Shown here piece after piece: positions 51,223 to 60,877 of a stretch of 64,000 bases of DNA. The notes under the pieces are model-generated. The model searched no databases. It was not told the DNA's origin and saw only the letters and a program-made list of their open reading frames with translations. The position numbers and the translations under genes are program-made. Source of the stretch: Candidatus Nanosynbacter sp. TM7-087. GTDB taxonomy: Bacteria > Patescibacteriota > Saccharimonadia > Saccharimonadales > Saccharimonadaceae. The stretch spans positions 472,842 to 536,841 of the forward strand of contig NZ_JAJQJU010000001.1 of assembly GCF_022828365.1 (NCBI RefSeq), in the 5' to 3' direction. Every line of letters starts with the position of its first letter. Positions within the stretch are counted from its first letter, which is position 1.

Positions 51223-53325
51223 TCAAATTTTCTCCAAGCGTGCGAACTCGACGTTCAATTTCTTAATATTTCCATTATCAAACCGAACCGTAACGCTCAA
51301 GCCTTCGCTGTCAATAATTTCACCCGAGCCAAAACTTGGACTACGAACTCGATCACCAACTTCCAAACCAATATCTTCCGAATAAAAATCAGGCTCTACC
51401 GTCGGTTGAGCTGGCCTATCGACACCACCAGCCATCAAGCCCATCTCGTCCAAAAACCTCGATGGCATGTTATAGCCGATCTGACCAAATTGCGTCCGAG
51501 AGCTAGCACAGCTAACGAATAGTTCTTCCCTCGCCCGAGTTACACCAACGTAGCATAATCGGCGCTCCTCTTCTACGTCATCAGCGTTGCCGCTATCAAA
51601 TACTCTTGCGTGCGGCAAAATCCCCTCTTCCAGTCCCGCCAGAAAAACCACCGGGAACTCCAAACCTTTAGCCGCATGAAGCGTCATGAGCGTTACTTGT
51701 TGATCGGCAGTCGTATCCGTCGAAGACATCAAAGCCATTTCTTCCAAAAACGTCGCCACGTCAACGTAAGCCTTCGCCTCCGACAAAAGCACGCCGATAT
51801 TTTCCATTCGCTCCTCAGCTTGCGGCGTTCCGTCGTTTATAAAATCTTCATAGCCAGTACTTTTCATGATTTTTTCAATCAATTCGGCTGGAGATCCGTC
51901 AATTTCCTGCTGCAAATCGTGCAATTTTTGACCAAACTCTAGCAACGGACGTTTTGCGCGCACTGTCAAAGTATCCGCTTCCTCAACCGCCAGTAACCCG
52001 CTAATTATGTCTTTCCCTGACGCGTCATTCCAGTCCAGAAACTTAGAAATACTTACCGCTCCAACACCACGTTTTGGCGTATTCACAATTCGCAAAAAAC
52101 TAACTCGATCACTCGGCTGATATAATAATCGAAGATATGCCAATAAATCCTTAACAACTGCTCGATCCAAAAATCGCAGACCGCCGACGATTTTATACGG
52201 AATATAGCTCTGACGCAAGGCTCGCTCAATTGCGTAACTTTGCGCATTCGTTCGATACAACACCGCCACGTCGCCATATTGACGGCCGTTCGCAATTTGC
52301 GCCTGAATCTCATTCGCAATCGCCAAAGCCTCCTCAGACTCGTTATATAATTGCCACAATTTCGGCTCAACACCGTCGCCATTCGCTGTCCATAAATTTT
52401 TATCAGTTCTATGAATATTATGACTAATCAACGCATTTGCCATATTCAAAATCGCGCCAGTCGAACGATAATTTTGCTCCAGCTTAACCACCGTCGTACC
52501 TGGAAAATCACGCTCAAAATTGAGAATATTAGTATAATCAGCCCCGCGAAAACTATAAATCGACTGAGCGTCATCGCCGACCACACATAAATTACGGCGC
52601 GAATTAACCAACAGCTTAATTAGCGCATACTGCACCGCATTTGTGTCCTGATACTCGTCAATCAGAATATGTTCGAATTGCTGCTGCCATTTATGGCGGA
52701 TATCTGGCTTATTTCTCAATAATTCCACAGTTTTTATCAATAAATCGTCAAAATCCAACGCCGAAGCATCTTTCAAGGCTTTTTCATAAGCAAAAAACAA
52801 TTCAGCTATTTTTTGCTCTCTTGGGCCACGGGTCGAAGCCGAAAAATCCTCAGCATTTCGCATTTCATTTTTAGCGTTTGAAATAACCGAAAGTACAGCG
52901 CGAGGTTTAATATCCTTATCCGTCAAGCCGCGAGACTTCATAATTTGCTTCATCAAGCTTATTTGACCATCGGTATCGTAAATTAAGAATCGCTTGTTCA
53001 GACCAATATTTTCACCATCCATCCGCAACATTCGCACGCAAATACTGTGAAAAGTTCCCATCCACGGCATAAATTGCCGATTTTCAGAATCTTCACCCAA
53101 TATTTGCGCTAATCTATGACGCATTTCCTTCGCGGCTTTATTGGTAAATGTAACCGCCAATATTCGACTAGGAAATATTTTCAACTCGCCAATCAAATAG
53201 GCAATTCTATGAGTCAGAGTTTTGGTCTTTCCGGATCCAGCTCCAGCCAAAATCAACAACGGCCCATCAACGTGCGTCACTGCCCGAGCCTGCTCGCTAT
53301 TTAATCCGTCAGTAAAATTAGACAT
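51223..53325 (-). CDS. uvrD: UvrD/PcrA-type DNA helicase
   Basis: Superfamily 1A helicase, 700 residues. Motif I AGAGSGKTKTLTHRI (about 26-40), Ia TFTNKAAKEM, II ILIDEYQDTNAVQY (about 222), III VVGDDAQSIYSFRGAD, IV-VI including LMTLHAAKGLEFPVVFLAGL and EERRLCYVGVTRARE, and a C-terminal Tudor-like segment (GDRVRSPSFGSGEIIDSEG) as in PcrA. It acts in excision repair and recombination control. ATG 53325 is 6 nt after TGATAAAAT. Confidence 0.97.
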   Translation of the reverse strand: MSNFTDGLNSEQARAVTHVDGPLLILAGAGSGKTKTLTHRIAYLIGELKIFPSRILAVTFTNKAAKEMRHRLAQILGEDSENRQFMPWMGTFHSICVRMLRMDGENIGLNKRFLIYDTDGQISLMKQIMKSRGLTDKDIKPRAVLSVISNAKNEMRNAEDFSASTRGPREQKIAELFFAYEKALKDASALDFDDLLIKTVELLRNKPDIRHKWQQQFEHILIDEYQDTNAVQYALIKLLVNSRRNLCVVGDDAQSIYSFRGADYTNILNFERDFPGTTVVKLEQNYRSTGAILNMANALISHNIHRTDKNLWTANGDGVEPKLWQLYNESEEALAIANEIQAQIANGRQYGDVAVLYRTNAQSYAIERALRQSYIPYKIVGGLRFLDRAVVKDLLAYLRLLYQPSDRVSFLRIVNTPKRGVGAVSISKFLDWNDASGKDIISGLLAVEEADTLTVRAKRPLLEFGQKLHDLQQEIDGSPAELIEKIMKSTGYEDFINDGTPQAEERMENIGVLLSEAKAYVDVATFLEEMALMSSTDTTADQQVTLMTLHAAKGLEFPVVFLAGLEEGILPHARVFDSGNADDVEEERRLCYVGVTRAREELFVSCASSRTQFGQIGYNMPSRFLDEMGLMAGGVDRPAQPTVEPDFYSEDIGLEVGDRVRSPSFGSGEIIDSEGLSVTVRFDNGNIKKLNVEFARLEKI

Positions 53326-53329
53326 ATAT

Positions 53330-54568
53330 CTATTTTATCAGCAAAAAGTACGAAACAGCGCCGCCAGCCATACCAATTGCCAAAAATATAACAATAAGCA
53401 ACGCTATCAATAATCCGGACTTTTTCTTTTCTTTGTCGGCTGAAGGTTTGACCTCTGTAGATACGGCAGCAAACATCGGTGCCGGCTCAGAATCCATAGT
53501 TTCCTTTTCGGATAATTCAGAAGACTCAATCAAAGAGCTGTCAATGTCAGTGGACATTTTATCGTCTGAATCTTCAGGAACGCCAGCCTCCTCAATTGCT
53601 ATAATTTCCGGACTCAAATCCATTGGCGAATCGGGTGCATCGCCTAAAGAATTTTCGCTCATGCTGTAATTAGATAAATTGGTATTATATTGATGTTCCA
53701 ATTTTATATCCTCAGAATCAGCAGACATAGACGCATCTTCATCACTATTCATCTCAGAACTAGTCATAGTTTGGTTAACAGAACCAAGCGGTCGCTTCTC
53801 CACTTCAACATTAGCGATAAACGGAGACTCCAGCGGCGTAGTCATCGGTGTAGCAGGAGCTTCGCTATTACTTACGGCTAATGATTGTGCTATCTTATCA
53901 GTCAATGACAACTCCTCAGCGGGCGCATCTTCAATCTTCGCAAAAGTAGATTCATTGTGCACGTCTTTAAGATCGGGGGTGTCACTAAGATTATCTGATT
54001 GAGCAACTATATCAGACATCTCTTTCCCTACCGCAGAATGCCTATTATTTATGCTAATCACGTCCACCAAATCAGGTGAGGGCTGAATCGTCGTACCAGT
54101 TCGGGATGGAGCGGGAGTAGCGGTTTTTTGGATAGTGCTGACAGATGAAGGTCTAACAACATCCATGAAACGACCAGTCGAGCGTCTTGCGACTACCGGC
54201 GTAGCCTTGACTTCGTTAGCAGTAATGCCAGGAGCTCTGTTATCTATTGAGTCGTTAGCAACTTTCTCGCTCGTAGGACTATCAGTCTCTTTAGGAGTCG
54301 CATCGTCGCTAGAAGGATCTTTTTTTGCTTCAGGCTGAGAGATCGATAATAAAGGAGTAGAAGCAACAGACGAAGGCGTAAATGGAGTTACTGGAGGCGC
54401 AAAGCTAGTACCAATAGAGTTCTCTGACACAGGTTTTTCCTCTACGGGCGCAGACACAGAAACCTCGCTATTATTTTCATTAGCCACCACTGGAGCTTCT
54501 TTTTCTCGCTGTTTATCCATAAGAGAGCTTACCGCTCTATCCAACTCATCAAAATCAATATCTGTCAT
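53330..54568 (-). CDS. Tail-anchored, Ser/Thr-rich disordered protein
   Basis: A 412-residue acidic protein, low in complexity and rich in Ser, Thr, Pro, Asp and Glu from residue 20 to 375. A Lys patch (DKEKKKSG) and one C-terminal helix (about 382-408, LLIALLIVIFLAIGMAGGAVSYF) follow. There is no signal peptide, so the long part should lie in the cytoplasm with the C-terminus in the membrane. It opens TDIDFDELDRAVSSLMDKQREK, a short helical segment. Function unknown. It follows tpiA by 14 nt with site AGGGGGG, so it belongs to the pyk-pgk-tpiA transcript by position. Confidence 0.65.
   Translation of the reverse strand: MTDIDFDELDRAVSSLMDKQREKEAPVVANENNSEVSVSAPVEEKPVSENSIGTSFAPPVTPFTPSSVASTPLLSISQPEAKKDPSSDDATPKETDSPTSEKVANDSIDNRAPGITANEVKATPVVARRSTGRFMDVVRPSSVSTIQKTATPAPSRTGTTIQPSPDLVDVISINNRHSAVGKEMSDIVAQSDNLSDTPDLKDVHNESTFAKIEDAPAEELSLTDKIAQSLAVSNSEAPATPMTTPLESPFIANVEVEKRPLGSVNQTMTSSEMNSDEDASMSADSEDIKLEHQYNTNLSNYSMSENSLGDAPDSPMDLSPEIIAIEEAGVPEDSDDKMSTDIDSSLIESSELSEKETMDSEPAPMFAAVSTEVKPSADKEKKKSGLLIALLIVIFLAIGMAGGAVSYFLLIK
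53332..53340 (-). promoter_or_regulatory. Leaderless extended -10 promoter of uvrD
   Basis: TGATAAAAT, 6 nt before ATG 53325, inside the last codons of the tail-anchored protein gene. Confidence 0.5.
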
Positions 54569-54582
54569 ATGCCCCCTATTTT

Positions 54583-55341
54583 TTAACCTTTATGTGCTTT
54601 CGAGATTATCTCCTTAAATTGATATGCATCCAAACTGGCTGCCCCAACCAATAAACCATCAAGTTCATCAATTGCTAAATAATCTGCGGCGTTTATTGAT
54701 GTAATACTTCCACCATAGACAACTCGAACTGATTCCGCCGCTTTTTTACCGTACAAATGAGAAATATGTCGTCGAATCATCTGTGTAGCTTTTTTTACAT
54801 CAGACGCCTTAGCGCTATCACCAGTACCGATCGCCCAAACTGGCTCATACGCAATGACTACTTCGCCCAGCTCGCCCGCCGTCACATTAGCCAGACCGCT
54901 GGTTAATTGATCAGCCAGAACATCCTTCGTTTCGCCAAGAGTTCTCTCTTGGATCGTCTCGCCAACGCATAAAATCGGATGAATACGATTTCGAATTGCC
55001 GCCTGAACTTTCAGCCGAATGTCTTTTTCGCTTTCAATGAAAATATAGCGACGTTCCGAATGTCCAATTATCACATAATCAGCAATTCCACGAAGATGTG
55101 CCGCTGGAATTTCTCCCGTATACGCCCCCGAATCTCGCCAATAGCAATTCTGGGCCGCCAGCTTAGCGATTCGACGATTAATTTGTAAACTCAAACTCTG
55201 CAGCGTCAAAATAGTAGGCGCCAGCACCACTTCAACATCTCTATGCGATGGCAGCGTGTTCATCAGCTTATGCAAATATAAGCTAGCCTCCTGCATATTG
55301 AAGTTCATTTTCCAGTTACCAATGATTAACTTTTTTCTCAT
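54583..55341 (-). CDS. tpiA: Triosephosphate isomerase
   Basis: TIM barrel, 252 residues, interconverting DHAP and glyceraldehyde-3-phosphate. IIGNWKMNF (Lys about 12), IGHSERRYIF with catalytic His (about 94), VIAYEPVWAIGTG with catalytic Glu (about 166) and loop 6, VVYGGSI (about 210) and LLVGAASLD. Site AAGGA precedes ATG 55341. Follows pgk by 24 nt. Confidence 0.98.
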   Translation of the reverse strand: MRKKLIIGNWKMNFNMQEASLYLHKLMNTLPSHRDVEVVLAPTILTLQSLSLQINRRIAKLAAQNCYWRDSGAYTGEIPAAHLRGIADYVIIGHSERRYIFIESEKDIRLKVQAAIRNRIHPILCVGETIQERTLGETKDVLADQLTSGLANVTAGELGEVVIAYEPVWAIGTGDSAKASDVKKATQMIRRHISHLYGKKAAESVRVVYGGSITSINAADYLAIDELDGLLVGAASLDAYQFKEIISKAHKG

Positions 55342-55365
55342 GAGATAATCCTTATGCTTAGTTTA

Positions 55366-56604
55366 TCACCTCAAACCGTATGCGTCTAGTAAACTTTCAA
55401 TTCCAGGCAATTTTTTACCAGCCATCAAGGCCATGCTAGCTCCGCCACCAGTGGAAACATGGGTAAAATTGGCACCGTCATGCCCGTCCCATTTCAATAT
55501 AAAATCAGCTGTATCTCCGCCGCCGACTATTGAAACAATCCCTTTATTCTGGGCAATAGCTAACGCTACTCGCGCTGAACCGATTGCAAAATTATCAATC
55601 TCAGCATAGCCCAGCGGACCATTCCAAATAACCATCTTCGCATCAGCCAGTATTTTCGTGAATTTCTCAATTGTCTGACTTCCAATATCCAGCGCCATAT
55701 CTGAGTTTTTTATCTTACCAACATTAACTTCTTGACGAGGAAAATCTTTAGAAATCTCTGGCGCAACCGCCACGTCAATCGGCAAAACCAAAAAATCGTC
55801 AACATTTTCTACGCCAGCCTTAGCCGCTGCCAAATCATAAATTTCCGCAACAACCTTTTCCATTCCTGACTCAAACACACTCTTGCCGACATTAAATCCA
55901 CGGCAATGTAAAAACGTGTTTGACATGGCGCCACCAATTAAAATCCGATCCGCCTTTTTAATCAGACGCTTAATCAGTAATATTTTATCGCTAACTTTCG
56001 CGCCGCCAATAACCGCAACCAACGGACGTTTTGGCTTATTCATCGCCTCAGTGATAGTTACATATTCTTTTTCTAATAGTAATCCCGCTAGCCCTGGAAC
56101 ACACAACGTAATCGCATGAGTGCTGGCGTGCGCTCTGTGTGCGACCGCAAATCCGTCCTGCACAAAATAATCCGCTCGGACAGCGCGTTGAATTGACTTG
56201 GCAAATGTTAAATCGTCGGCCTCCTCCTCATCATAAAAACGTAAATTCTCCAGCATAAGAATGCTGCCTCGTGGCGCGCGGCGAACGGCTTGATGAATAG
56301 CTTCGCCCACACAATCATCCAGCAATCCTACCGGACGGCTCAGCAACTTAGATAGATGATCTGCGACAACTTTCAAGCTAAACTTAAGATCCTTACCTTT
56401 TGGTCGCCCCAGATGAGACATGATAACAATCTTGCAATTCTGCTCCAGCAAATATCGGAGTGTGGGCAGCGAAGCGCGAATTCTTAGATCATCAGAAATC
56501 TGACCGCGCTTTGTTAGCGGTACATTATAATCTGCTCGCAGAAGAATAGTTTTTCCACGTAGATCAACATCGCGAATTGTTTGCTTCGGAAATTTTCTGC
56601 CCAC
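55366..56604 (-). CDS. pgk: Phosphoglycerate kinase
   Basis: A 412-residue kinase, makes ATP from 1,3-bisphosphoglycerate. LRADYNVPLTKRGQISDD (about 23-40), MSHLGRPKGK (about 62), MLENLRFYDEE (about 116), AVIGGAKVSDKI (about 196), VIWNGPLGYAE (about 335) and VGGGDTADFI then HVSTGGGASMALMAGK near the end. GTG start with AAGGAG. Middle gene of pyk-pgk-tpiA; glyceraldehyde-3-phosphate dehydrogenase is not here. Confidence 0.98.
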   Translation of the reverse strand: MGRKFPKQTIRDVDLRGKTILLRADYNVPLTKRGQISDDLRIRASLPTLRYLLEQNCKIVIMSHLGRPKGKDLKFSLKVVADHLSKLLSRPVGLLDDCVGEAIHQAVRRAPRGSILMLENLRFYDEEEADDLTFAKSIQRAVRADYFVQDGFAVAHRAHASTHAITLCVPGLAGLLLEKEYVTITEAMNKPKRPLVAVIGGAKVSDKILLIKRLIKKADRILIGGAMSNTFLHCRGFNVGKSVFESGMEKVVAEIYDLAAAKAGVENVDDFLVLPIDVAVAPEISKDFPRQEVNVGKIKNSDMALDIGSQTIEKFTKILADAKMVIWNGPLGYAEIDNFAIGSARVALAIAQNKGIVSIVGGGDTADFILKWDGHDGANFTHVSTGGGASMALMAGKKLPGIESLLDAYGLR

Positions 56605-56615
56605 CCAAATTCTCC

Positions 56616-58037
56616 TTATGACAACGTCTTGACTTGGATATTGTCAGTTTTACCTGGCTCTGGATTGTGGCCACTGACAAGCACAACAGTAACTGGGTCT
56701 GCGCCGAAATAGCCTTCTTGTTTCAACTCGTCAGCTAGCTTAGTTGCTGCATTTGGGTCGTTTGGTCGAACATATGGACGAGAAGCATACCTTAGTGCCA
56801 ACTTTTGCGCAGTCTTCATATCTTCGGTTACACAAACAATTGGTAGGTTCGGACGATATGCGGCAACGTTAATTGCAGTAGCGCCAGTGCGTGTTCCCGC
56901 AATAATAGCTCGAGCCTTAATTCTCCTTGCCAATTGAGCTGCCGTGTAGCTTAAAATCGCGTCAGTTTTTTCACGCATTTCAGCCTTTTCTACCAACATC
57001 ACTTCACTGTGTTCTTGAGTGTAGATAATAGTCTTACGCATCGCACGAACGGTTTCAACAGGGTATTTACCATTGGCAGTCTCATCAGACAGCATAACTA
57101 CATCAGCGCCTTGGATTACAGCATTGGCAACGTCGCTTACTTCAGCGCGACTTGGCTCTGGATTATCAACCATACTACCCATCATTTGTGTTGCAACGAT
57201 TACTAGCTTGCAATATTTACGACACAAGGCAATAATTCGACGCTGTACAACTGGGACAATTTCCGCACCAGCTTCCACCGCCAAGTCGCCGCGAGCAACC
57301 ATAATACCGTCACTAGCCTTAACGATTTCCTCCAAATTCTCTGGATCAACGGCAGACTTAGTCTCAATCTTGGCAATAATATTGGCTGTCGATCCTAAAT
57401 CTGTCAATCGACGACGCAAATCAATAATGTCATCAGCTTTTTGAATAAAACTCAATGCAACATAATCAAAATCTTGGCTTGCGCCCCATTCTAAATCGTT
57501 AATATCTTTCTGAGTAAGAATGTCGCCACCGAAATCTGTGTCTGGCAAATTCAAACCCTTGCGGCTCATCAAAAAACCGTCGTTCTGAACTTCTACGCGA
57601 ATTGCAGTTGGGCTAACAATTTCTCGTACAACCGTCCTGATCTTACCGTCAAACATGTAAAGTGGCTCGCCGACTTTCATCTTCTCCGCCAAATTGTACT
57701 GCACTGGCAAATTGAAGCTGCCGTCATGCTCGGTAATTTCTGAGTCCAAGACCAACATATCGCCAACCTTAACATTCAGCATGTTATCTTTCAAAACGCC
57801 CAGGCGAATCTTCGGACCTTGCAAATCTTGTAGGATTGCGACAGGCTTGCCCAACTGTTTACTAGCTGTGCGCACCCAATTGATCTGCTCAATTCTCTCC
57901 TCATTAGCGCCGTGGCTAAAGTTCATACGGATGCCGTTAACGCCGGCCTCCAACAATTGGTAAACCTTTTCTTGGCTGAACGTTGCTGGCCCAATTGTTG
58001 CTAATATTTTTGTTCGTTTAAATATATTATCACTCAT
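56616..58037 (-). CDS. pyk: Pyruvate kinase
   Basis: A 473-residue enzyme, makes ATP and pyruvate from PEP. TKILATIGPATFS (about 9), GINGIRMNFSHG-type VNGIRMNFSHGANEE (about 36-50), QDLQGPKIRLG (about 75), IIAKIETKSAV (about 222), GIMVARGDLAVEAG (about 244-257), CRKYCKLVIVATQMM and the C-terminal allosteric-type domain. The frame is open 33 codons upstream, but ATG 58037 lies 7 nt after TATAAT and matches the family start. Heads the pyk-pgk-tpiA unit. Confidence 0.98.
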   Translation of the reverse strand: MSDNIFKRTKILATIGPATFSQEKVYQLLEAGVNGIRMNFSHGANEERIEQINWVRTASKQLGKPVAILQDLQGPKIRLGVLKDNMLNVKVGDMLVLDSEITEHDGSFNLPVQYNLAEKMKVGEPLYMFDGKIRTVVREIVSPTAIRVEVQNDGFLMSRKGLNLPDTDFGGDILTQKDINDLEWGASQDFDYVALSFIQKADDIIDLRRRLTDLGSTANIIAKIETKSAVDPENLEEIVKASDGIMVARGDLAVEAGAEIVPVVQRRIIALCRKYCKLVIVATQMMGSMVDNPEPSRAEVSDVANAVIQGADVVMLSDETANGKYPVETVRAMRKTIIYTQEHSEVMLVEKAEMREKTDAILSYTAAQLARRIKARAIIAGTRTGATAINVAAYRPNLPIVCVTEDMKTAQKLALRYASRPYVRPNDPNAATKLADELKQEGYFGADPVTVVLVSGHNPEPGKTDNIQVKTLS

Positions 58038-58044
58038 TTTTAAA

Positions 58045-58053
58045 ATTATATCA
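58045..58053 (-). promoter_or_regulatory. Leaderless extended -10 promoter of pyk
   Basis: TGATATAAT, 7 nt before ATG 58037; fixes the pyk start. Confidence 0.65.
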
Positions 58054-58121
58054 CGAAATAACAGTGATGAAAAACGCTTGATACAATATAATATGACAAT
58101 AATCATTAACAGGAAATAAGC

Positions 58122-59525
58122 TTGCAAAACCCTCAAGACGAAATTTTAATTGGTGAAGCCTATTATTTTGATGTGGTAGGTAGGCAAATTGTTGCTAAAG
58201 GATTTGGTCAGTTTGACCCTGCCAATTACCATCTTAAGGCAGAACTTTCGACAACGGCCCCAGGCACATACAATAAGTTATTTATAGTCATAAAAACTCG
58301 CTCACAATACGTAACGCCTTTTGCATTTTACCGCAAACAGCTTAGCGAAAACTCTATTTACGCCCCCGCTTATGACGTTCGCGCCTACCTAAAATGGCCA
58401 GTCAACGCCGGCATAGAATCAATTCTTCGAAAATCAACTACAATAAATATTCTCATTAACGCAGAACATGCGCCTGATACCGTAATCACCAATGTCGACA
58501 TGAAAAATATTACCAGTACAATTACTAAAAGGGCGGTCACTTCTAGAATATGTTATGCTACCTATAAAAATATTAACCTCATCATATCAGCAACTCATTC
58601 GATCCTCCGCACAAATAAATTGACAATCAGTACAGACAAATCTCGGCTTCAGCCCTACCTCAATTACACCTTTTCTCACACAAAAGGATCTTTCCAGATA
58701 ACTGATATCGGTAAAATACTTCTCGCATTTCAATTATATTGGATTAGCCACTTCGACAATACGCATTGTTTTATCCAATCAGTGGATTTGCACGGAATCG
58801 CAACACTGCACCTCGCGAATCCTTTTTTAGAAGCTGTATCTCCGACCAAATATCGCCCCTCAATAAGTCTACAAGATTCCATGAAACCATTAACTCTTAT
58901 AAAAATGACCCATTTTTTCATCAACCCAAACCACCAAAAAGCTCTTGGATCTTATAGTAAAATTGGGCTAGCTTTCACGCGAATTATCGATTATCGTTTT
59001 CATACAAATTCAAATGTATTTCATATGAATATTGCAAATCTAATTTTTGCCCTTCAAAGTTTTGCAGAAGGAATCGCAGAAAACGAACTTAAAAAGCAGC
59101 ATAGAAAATCAAAAAACGAAATAATTAAAAGTATTGAAAAAGCCATTCAGTTGATTCAGCTCAGCGACGATATTTATGATAATGTTAAAAAATTCTACAA
59201 TAAGCCAACCAACATAGTCTACCATCTTTTAACTCGCCCAACTTTCAACCAGTCTCTTAAGATCGCCTTAGAAAAATTAGGAATAAGCATAGAAAATCAT
59301 AAAACAATGCTAAAAGTAATACAGAAAGCTCGACAACAAGTTGTGCATAGCGAAGGTTATGACGTTGAATTTCTCTTAAGTATTCTTACTAGCACTGTAT
59401 CCCAGATAGAGATTGGTGAAAAAGATCCAAAAACTAAATTCGTTCGTATTGACGGTCAGCTCGAAAAACTTTACATACTACTACGCGAAATGATAATAAG
59501 ATATTTTGATAATTACAGCAACTAG
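58122..59525 (+). CDS. Putative HEPN-domain protein, possible ApeA-like defence effector
   Basis: A 467-residue protein, AT-rich compared with its neighbours, in no operon. Residues 1-300 look beta-rich (GEAYYFDVVGRQIVAKGFGQ opening). From about 310 it turns helical and basic, and the C-terminal bundle contains ARQQVVHSEG, an R-x4-H motif (R404, H409) like the catalytic Rx4-6H of HEPN ribonucleases. A large N-terminal sensor-like part with a C-terminal HEPN domain is the layout of ApeA and other abortive-infection proteins. The family was not confirmed by any search. TTG 58122 is used with site CAGGAAATAAG. The head of the frame shares its promoter region with the divergent pyk gene. Confidence 0.45.
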   Translation: MQNPQDEILIGEAYYFDVVGRQIVAKGFGQFDPANYHLKAELSTTAPGTYNKLFIVIKTRSQYVTPFAFYRKQLSENSIYAPAYDVRAYLKWPVNAGIESILRKSTTINILINAEHAPDTVITNVDMKNITSTITKRAVTSRICYATYKNINLIISATHSILRTNKLTISTDKSRLQPYLNYTFSHTKGSFQITDIGKILLAFQLYWISHFDNTHCFIQSVDLHGIATLHLANPFLEAVSPTKYRPSISLQDSMKPLTLIKMTHFFINPNHQKALGSYSKIGLAFTRIIDYRFHTNSNVFHMNIANLIFALQSFAEGIAENELKKQHRKSKNEIIKSIEKAIQLIQLSDDIYDNVKKFYNKPTNIVYHLLTRPTFNQSLKIALEKLGISIENHKTMLKVIQKARQQVVHSEGYDVEFLLSILTSTVSQIEIGEKDPKTKFVRIDGQLEKLYILLREMIIRYFDNYSN

Positions 59526-60877
59526 CGAACTTCCAAACTACCGTCAACATGCGAGATCAATGGATCAAGTAAAAACTCAATGGCTCGTCGATTTCCAGTT
59601 GTTATTTCCACAACAGAATTCATGCCTGGAATCATTTTCAGCTCAATATTTTTCGAGGTTTTTAGGCTATCAAGCTTAACCTTAATCCGATATATTAACC
59701 CCAATTTATCGTTAACTATCGCATCTGGACTAATCGATTGAACCGTCCCACTCAAATAACCATATCGCTGGAACGAATATGCGTCAACTTTTACAACAAC
59801 TCGTTGGCCAACATTTACAAAACCAATATCCCTACTTTGTAGCGACGCCTCCACAACAAGCGACTCTTCAAGCGGCGTGATCTCGGCAATTATTTGAGCC
59901 GCCGACACCACGCCACCAATGGTATTTGTCTTTAACGACAATACTGTACCGTCAACTGGCGCCACAATTGTTGTCTGTTCTAATGCCACCCTTGCTCTTG
60001 TCAGAGAATTTTCAAGTTCAATAATTTTATTGTCCTGAGAGATAGCAGTAGCCGTATTACTCACCCGAAGTTCATTTAAGCTCACTGCGGCTTGATTTTT
60101 CGCATTGTCTATTGCAGACTCCACCTGGGCCATCTGCTGCTTTTGTGAAGATAGTGACGATTCAAGAGAAGCAATCTTCTGTCTTACAGAATTAAGATCA
60201 CTACGAAGCTGCATTTGCTGTAATGGCGCTCCATGCTCTATTAGTTTATTGATCTGCTGCTCTTTAGCTTTATCTCTAGTCAACATATCATTAAGATCCT
60301 TGCCTACACTATCCAATTGGGAAAGTTGCTTCTGAAGATTTGTTAAATTTGTTGAGGAGAGAAGCTTCCTGGATTCCAATATATCATTTTGCGCATGCAT
60401 TTTTTCAATCAAACTTTGCTTCGTTTCCTCTGTTAAACCTGACTTATTGATATCATCCATGACAATTGAAGACGAGACTCCTTTTGCGATAGATCTCTCA
60501 ATTTTAGCAATAGCTAAAGTCTTCTCCACCGATTCAACATTCTGCTGGGCGACTTTTTTATCTAACTCAACCACAGTATCACCTTTTTTAATGCGCTGAC
60601 CTTCACGCACTTTTATATCAACAACCGTTCCCGACGCCGACGATTGTAAAATTTTTGTACCGCTTTCCGATGCTAATTTCCCTTGACCTGAAACAACTAC
60701 GTCCAACTTTCCAAAATACAACCAAGCTCCAGCAGTCATCAATAATAAAACTGTCATCCAAATAACAATATGTCCGAGCGGAGAGGTTGGTGTTTCAATA
60801 ATCTCTTGAGCGGCTGGCAAAAATTCATATTGCAAGCGCCGATCTCGATATCGCCAATACGCTGACAACTTAGACAT
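59522..60877 (-). CDS. hlyD: HlyD-type membrane fusion protein of type I secretion
   Basis: About 451 residues. One N-terminal transmembrane helix (about 37-57) follows YEFLPAAQEIIETPTSPLGH, the typical HlyD opening. A lipoyl/barrel start (KILQSSASGTVVDIKVREGQ, about 75-95), a long coiled coil (about 100-320, Gln/Leu-rich heptads), then the second half lipoyl (IVAPVDGTVLSLKTNTIGG, about 325) and the beta-barrel with a final hydrophilic stretch. It should bridge the ABC pump to an exit channel; no TolC-type gene is present. ATG 60877 with GGGAGGTGAAG overlaps the end of the pump gene. Confidence 0.93.
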   Translation of the reverse strand: MSKLSAYWRYRDRRLQYEFLPAAQEIIETPTSPLGHIVIWMTVLLLMTAGAWLYFGKLDVVVSGQGKLASESGTKILQSSASGTVVDIKVREGQRIKKGDTVVELDKKVAQQNVESVEKTLAIAKIERSIAKGVSSSIVMDDINKSGLTEETKQSLIEKMHAQNDILESRKLLSSTNLTNLQKQLSQLDSVGKDLNDMLTRDKAKEQQINKLIEHGAPLQQMQLRSDLNSVRQKIASLESSLSSQKQQMAQVESAIDNAKNQAAVSLNELRVSNTATAISQDNKIIELENSLTRARVALEQTTIVAPVDGTVLSLKTNTIGGVVSAAQIIAEITPLEESLVVEASLQSRDIGFVNVGQRVVVKVDAYSFQRYGYLSGTVQSISPDAIVNDKLGLIYRIKVKLDSLKTSKNIELKMIPGMNSVVEITTGNRRAIEFLLDPLISHVDGSLEVR

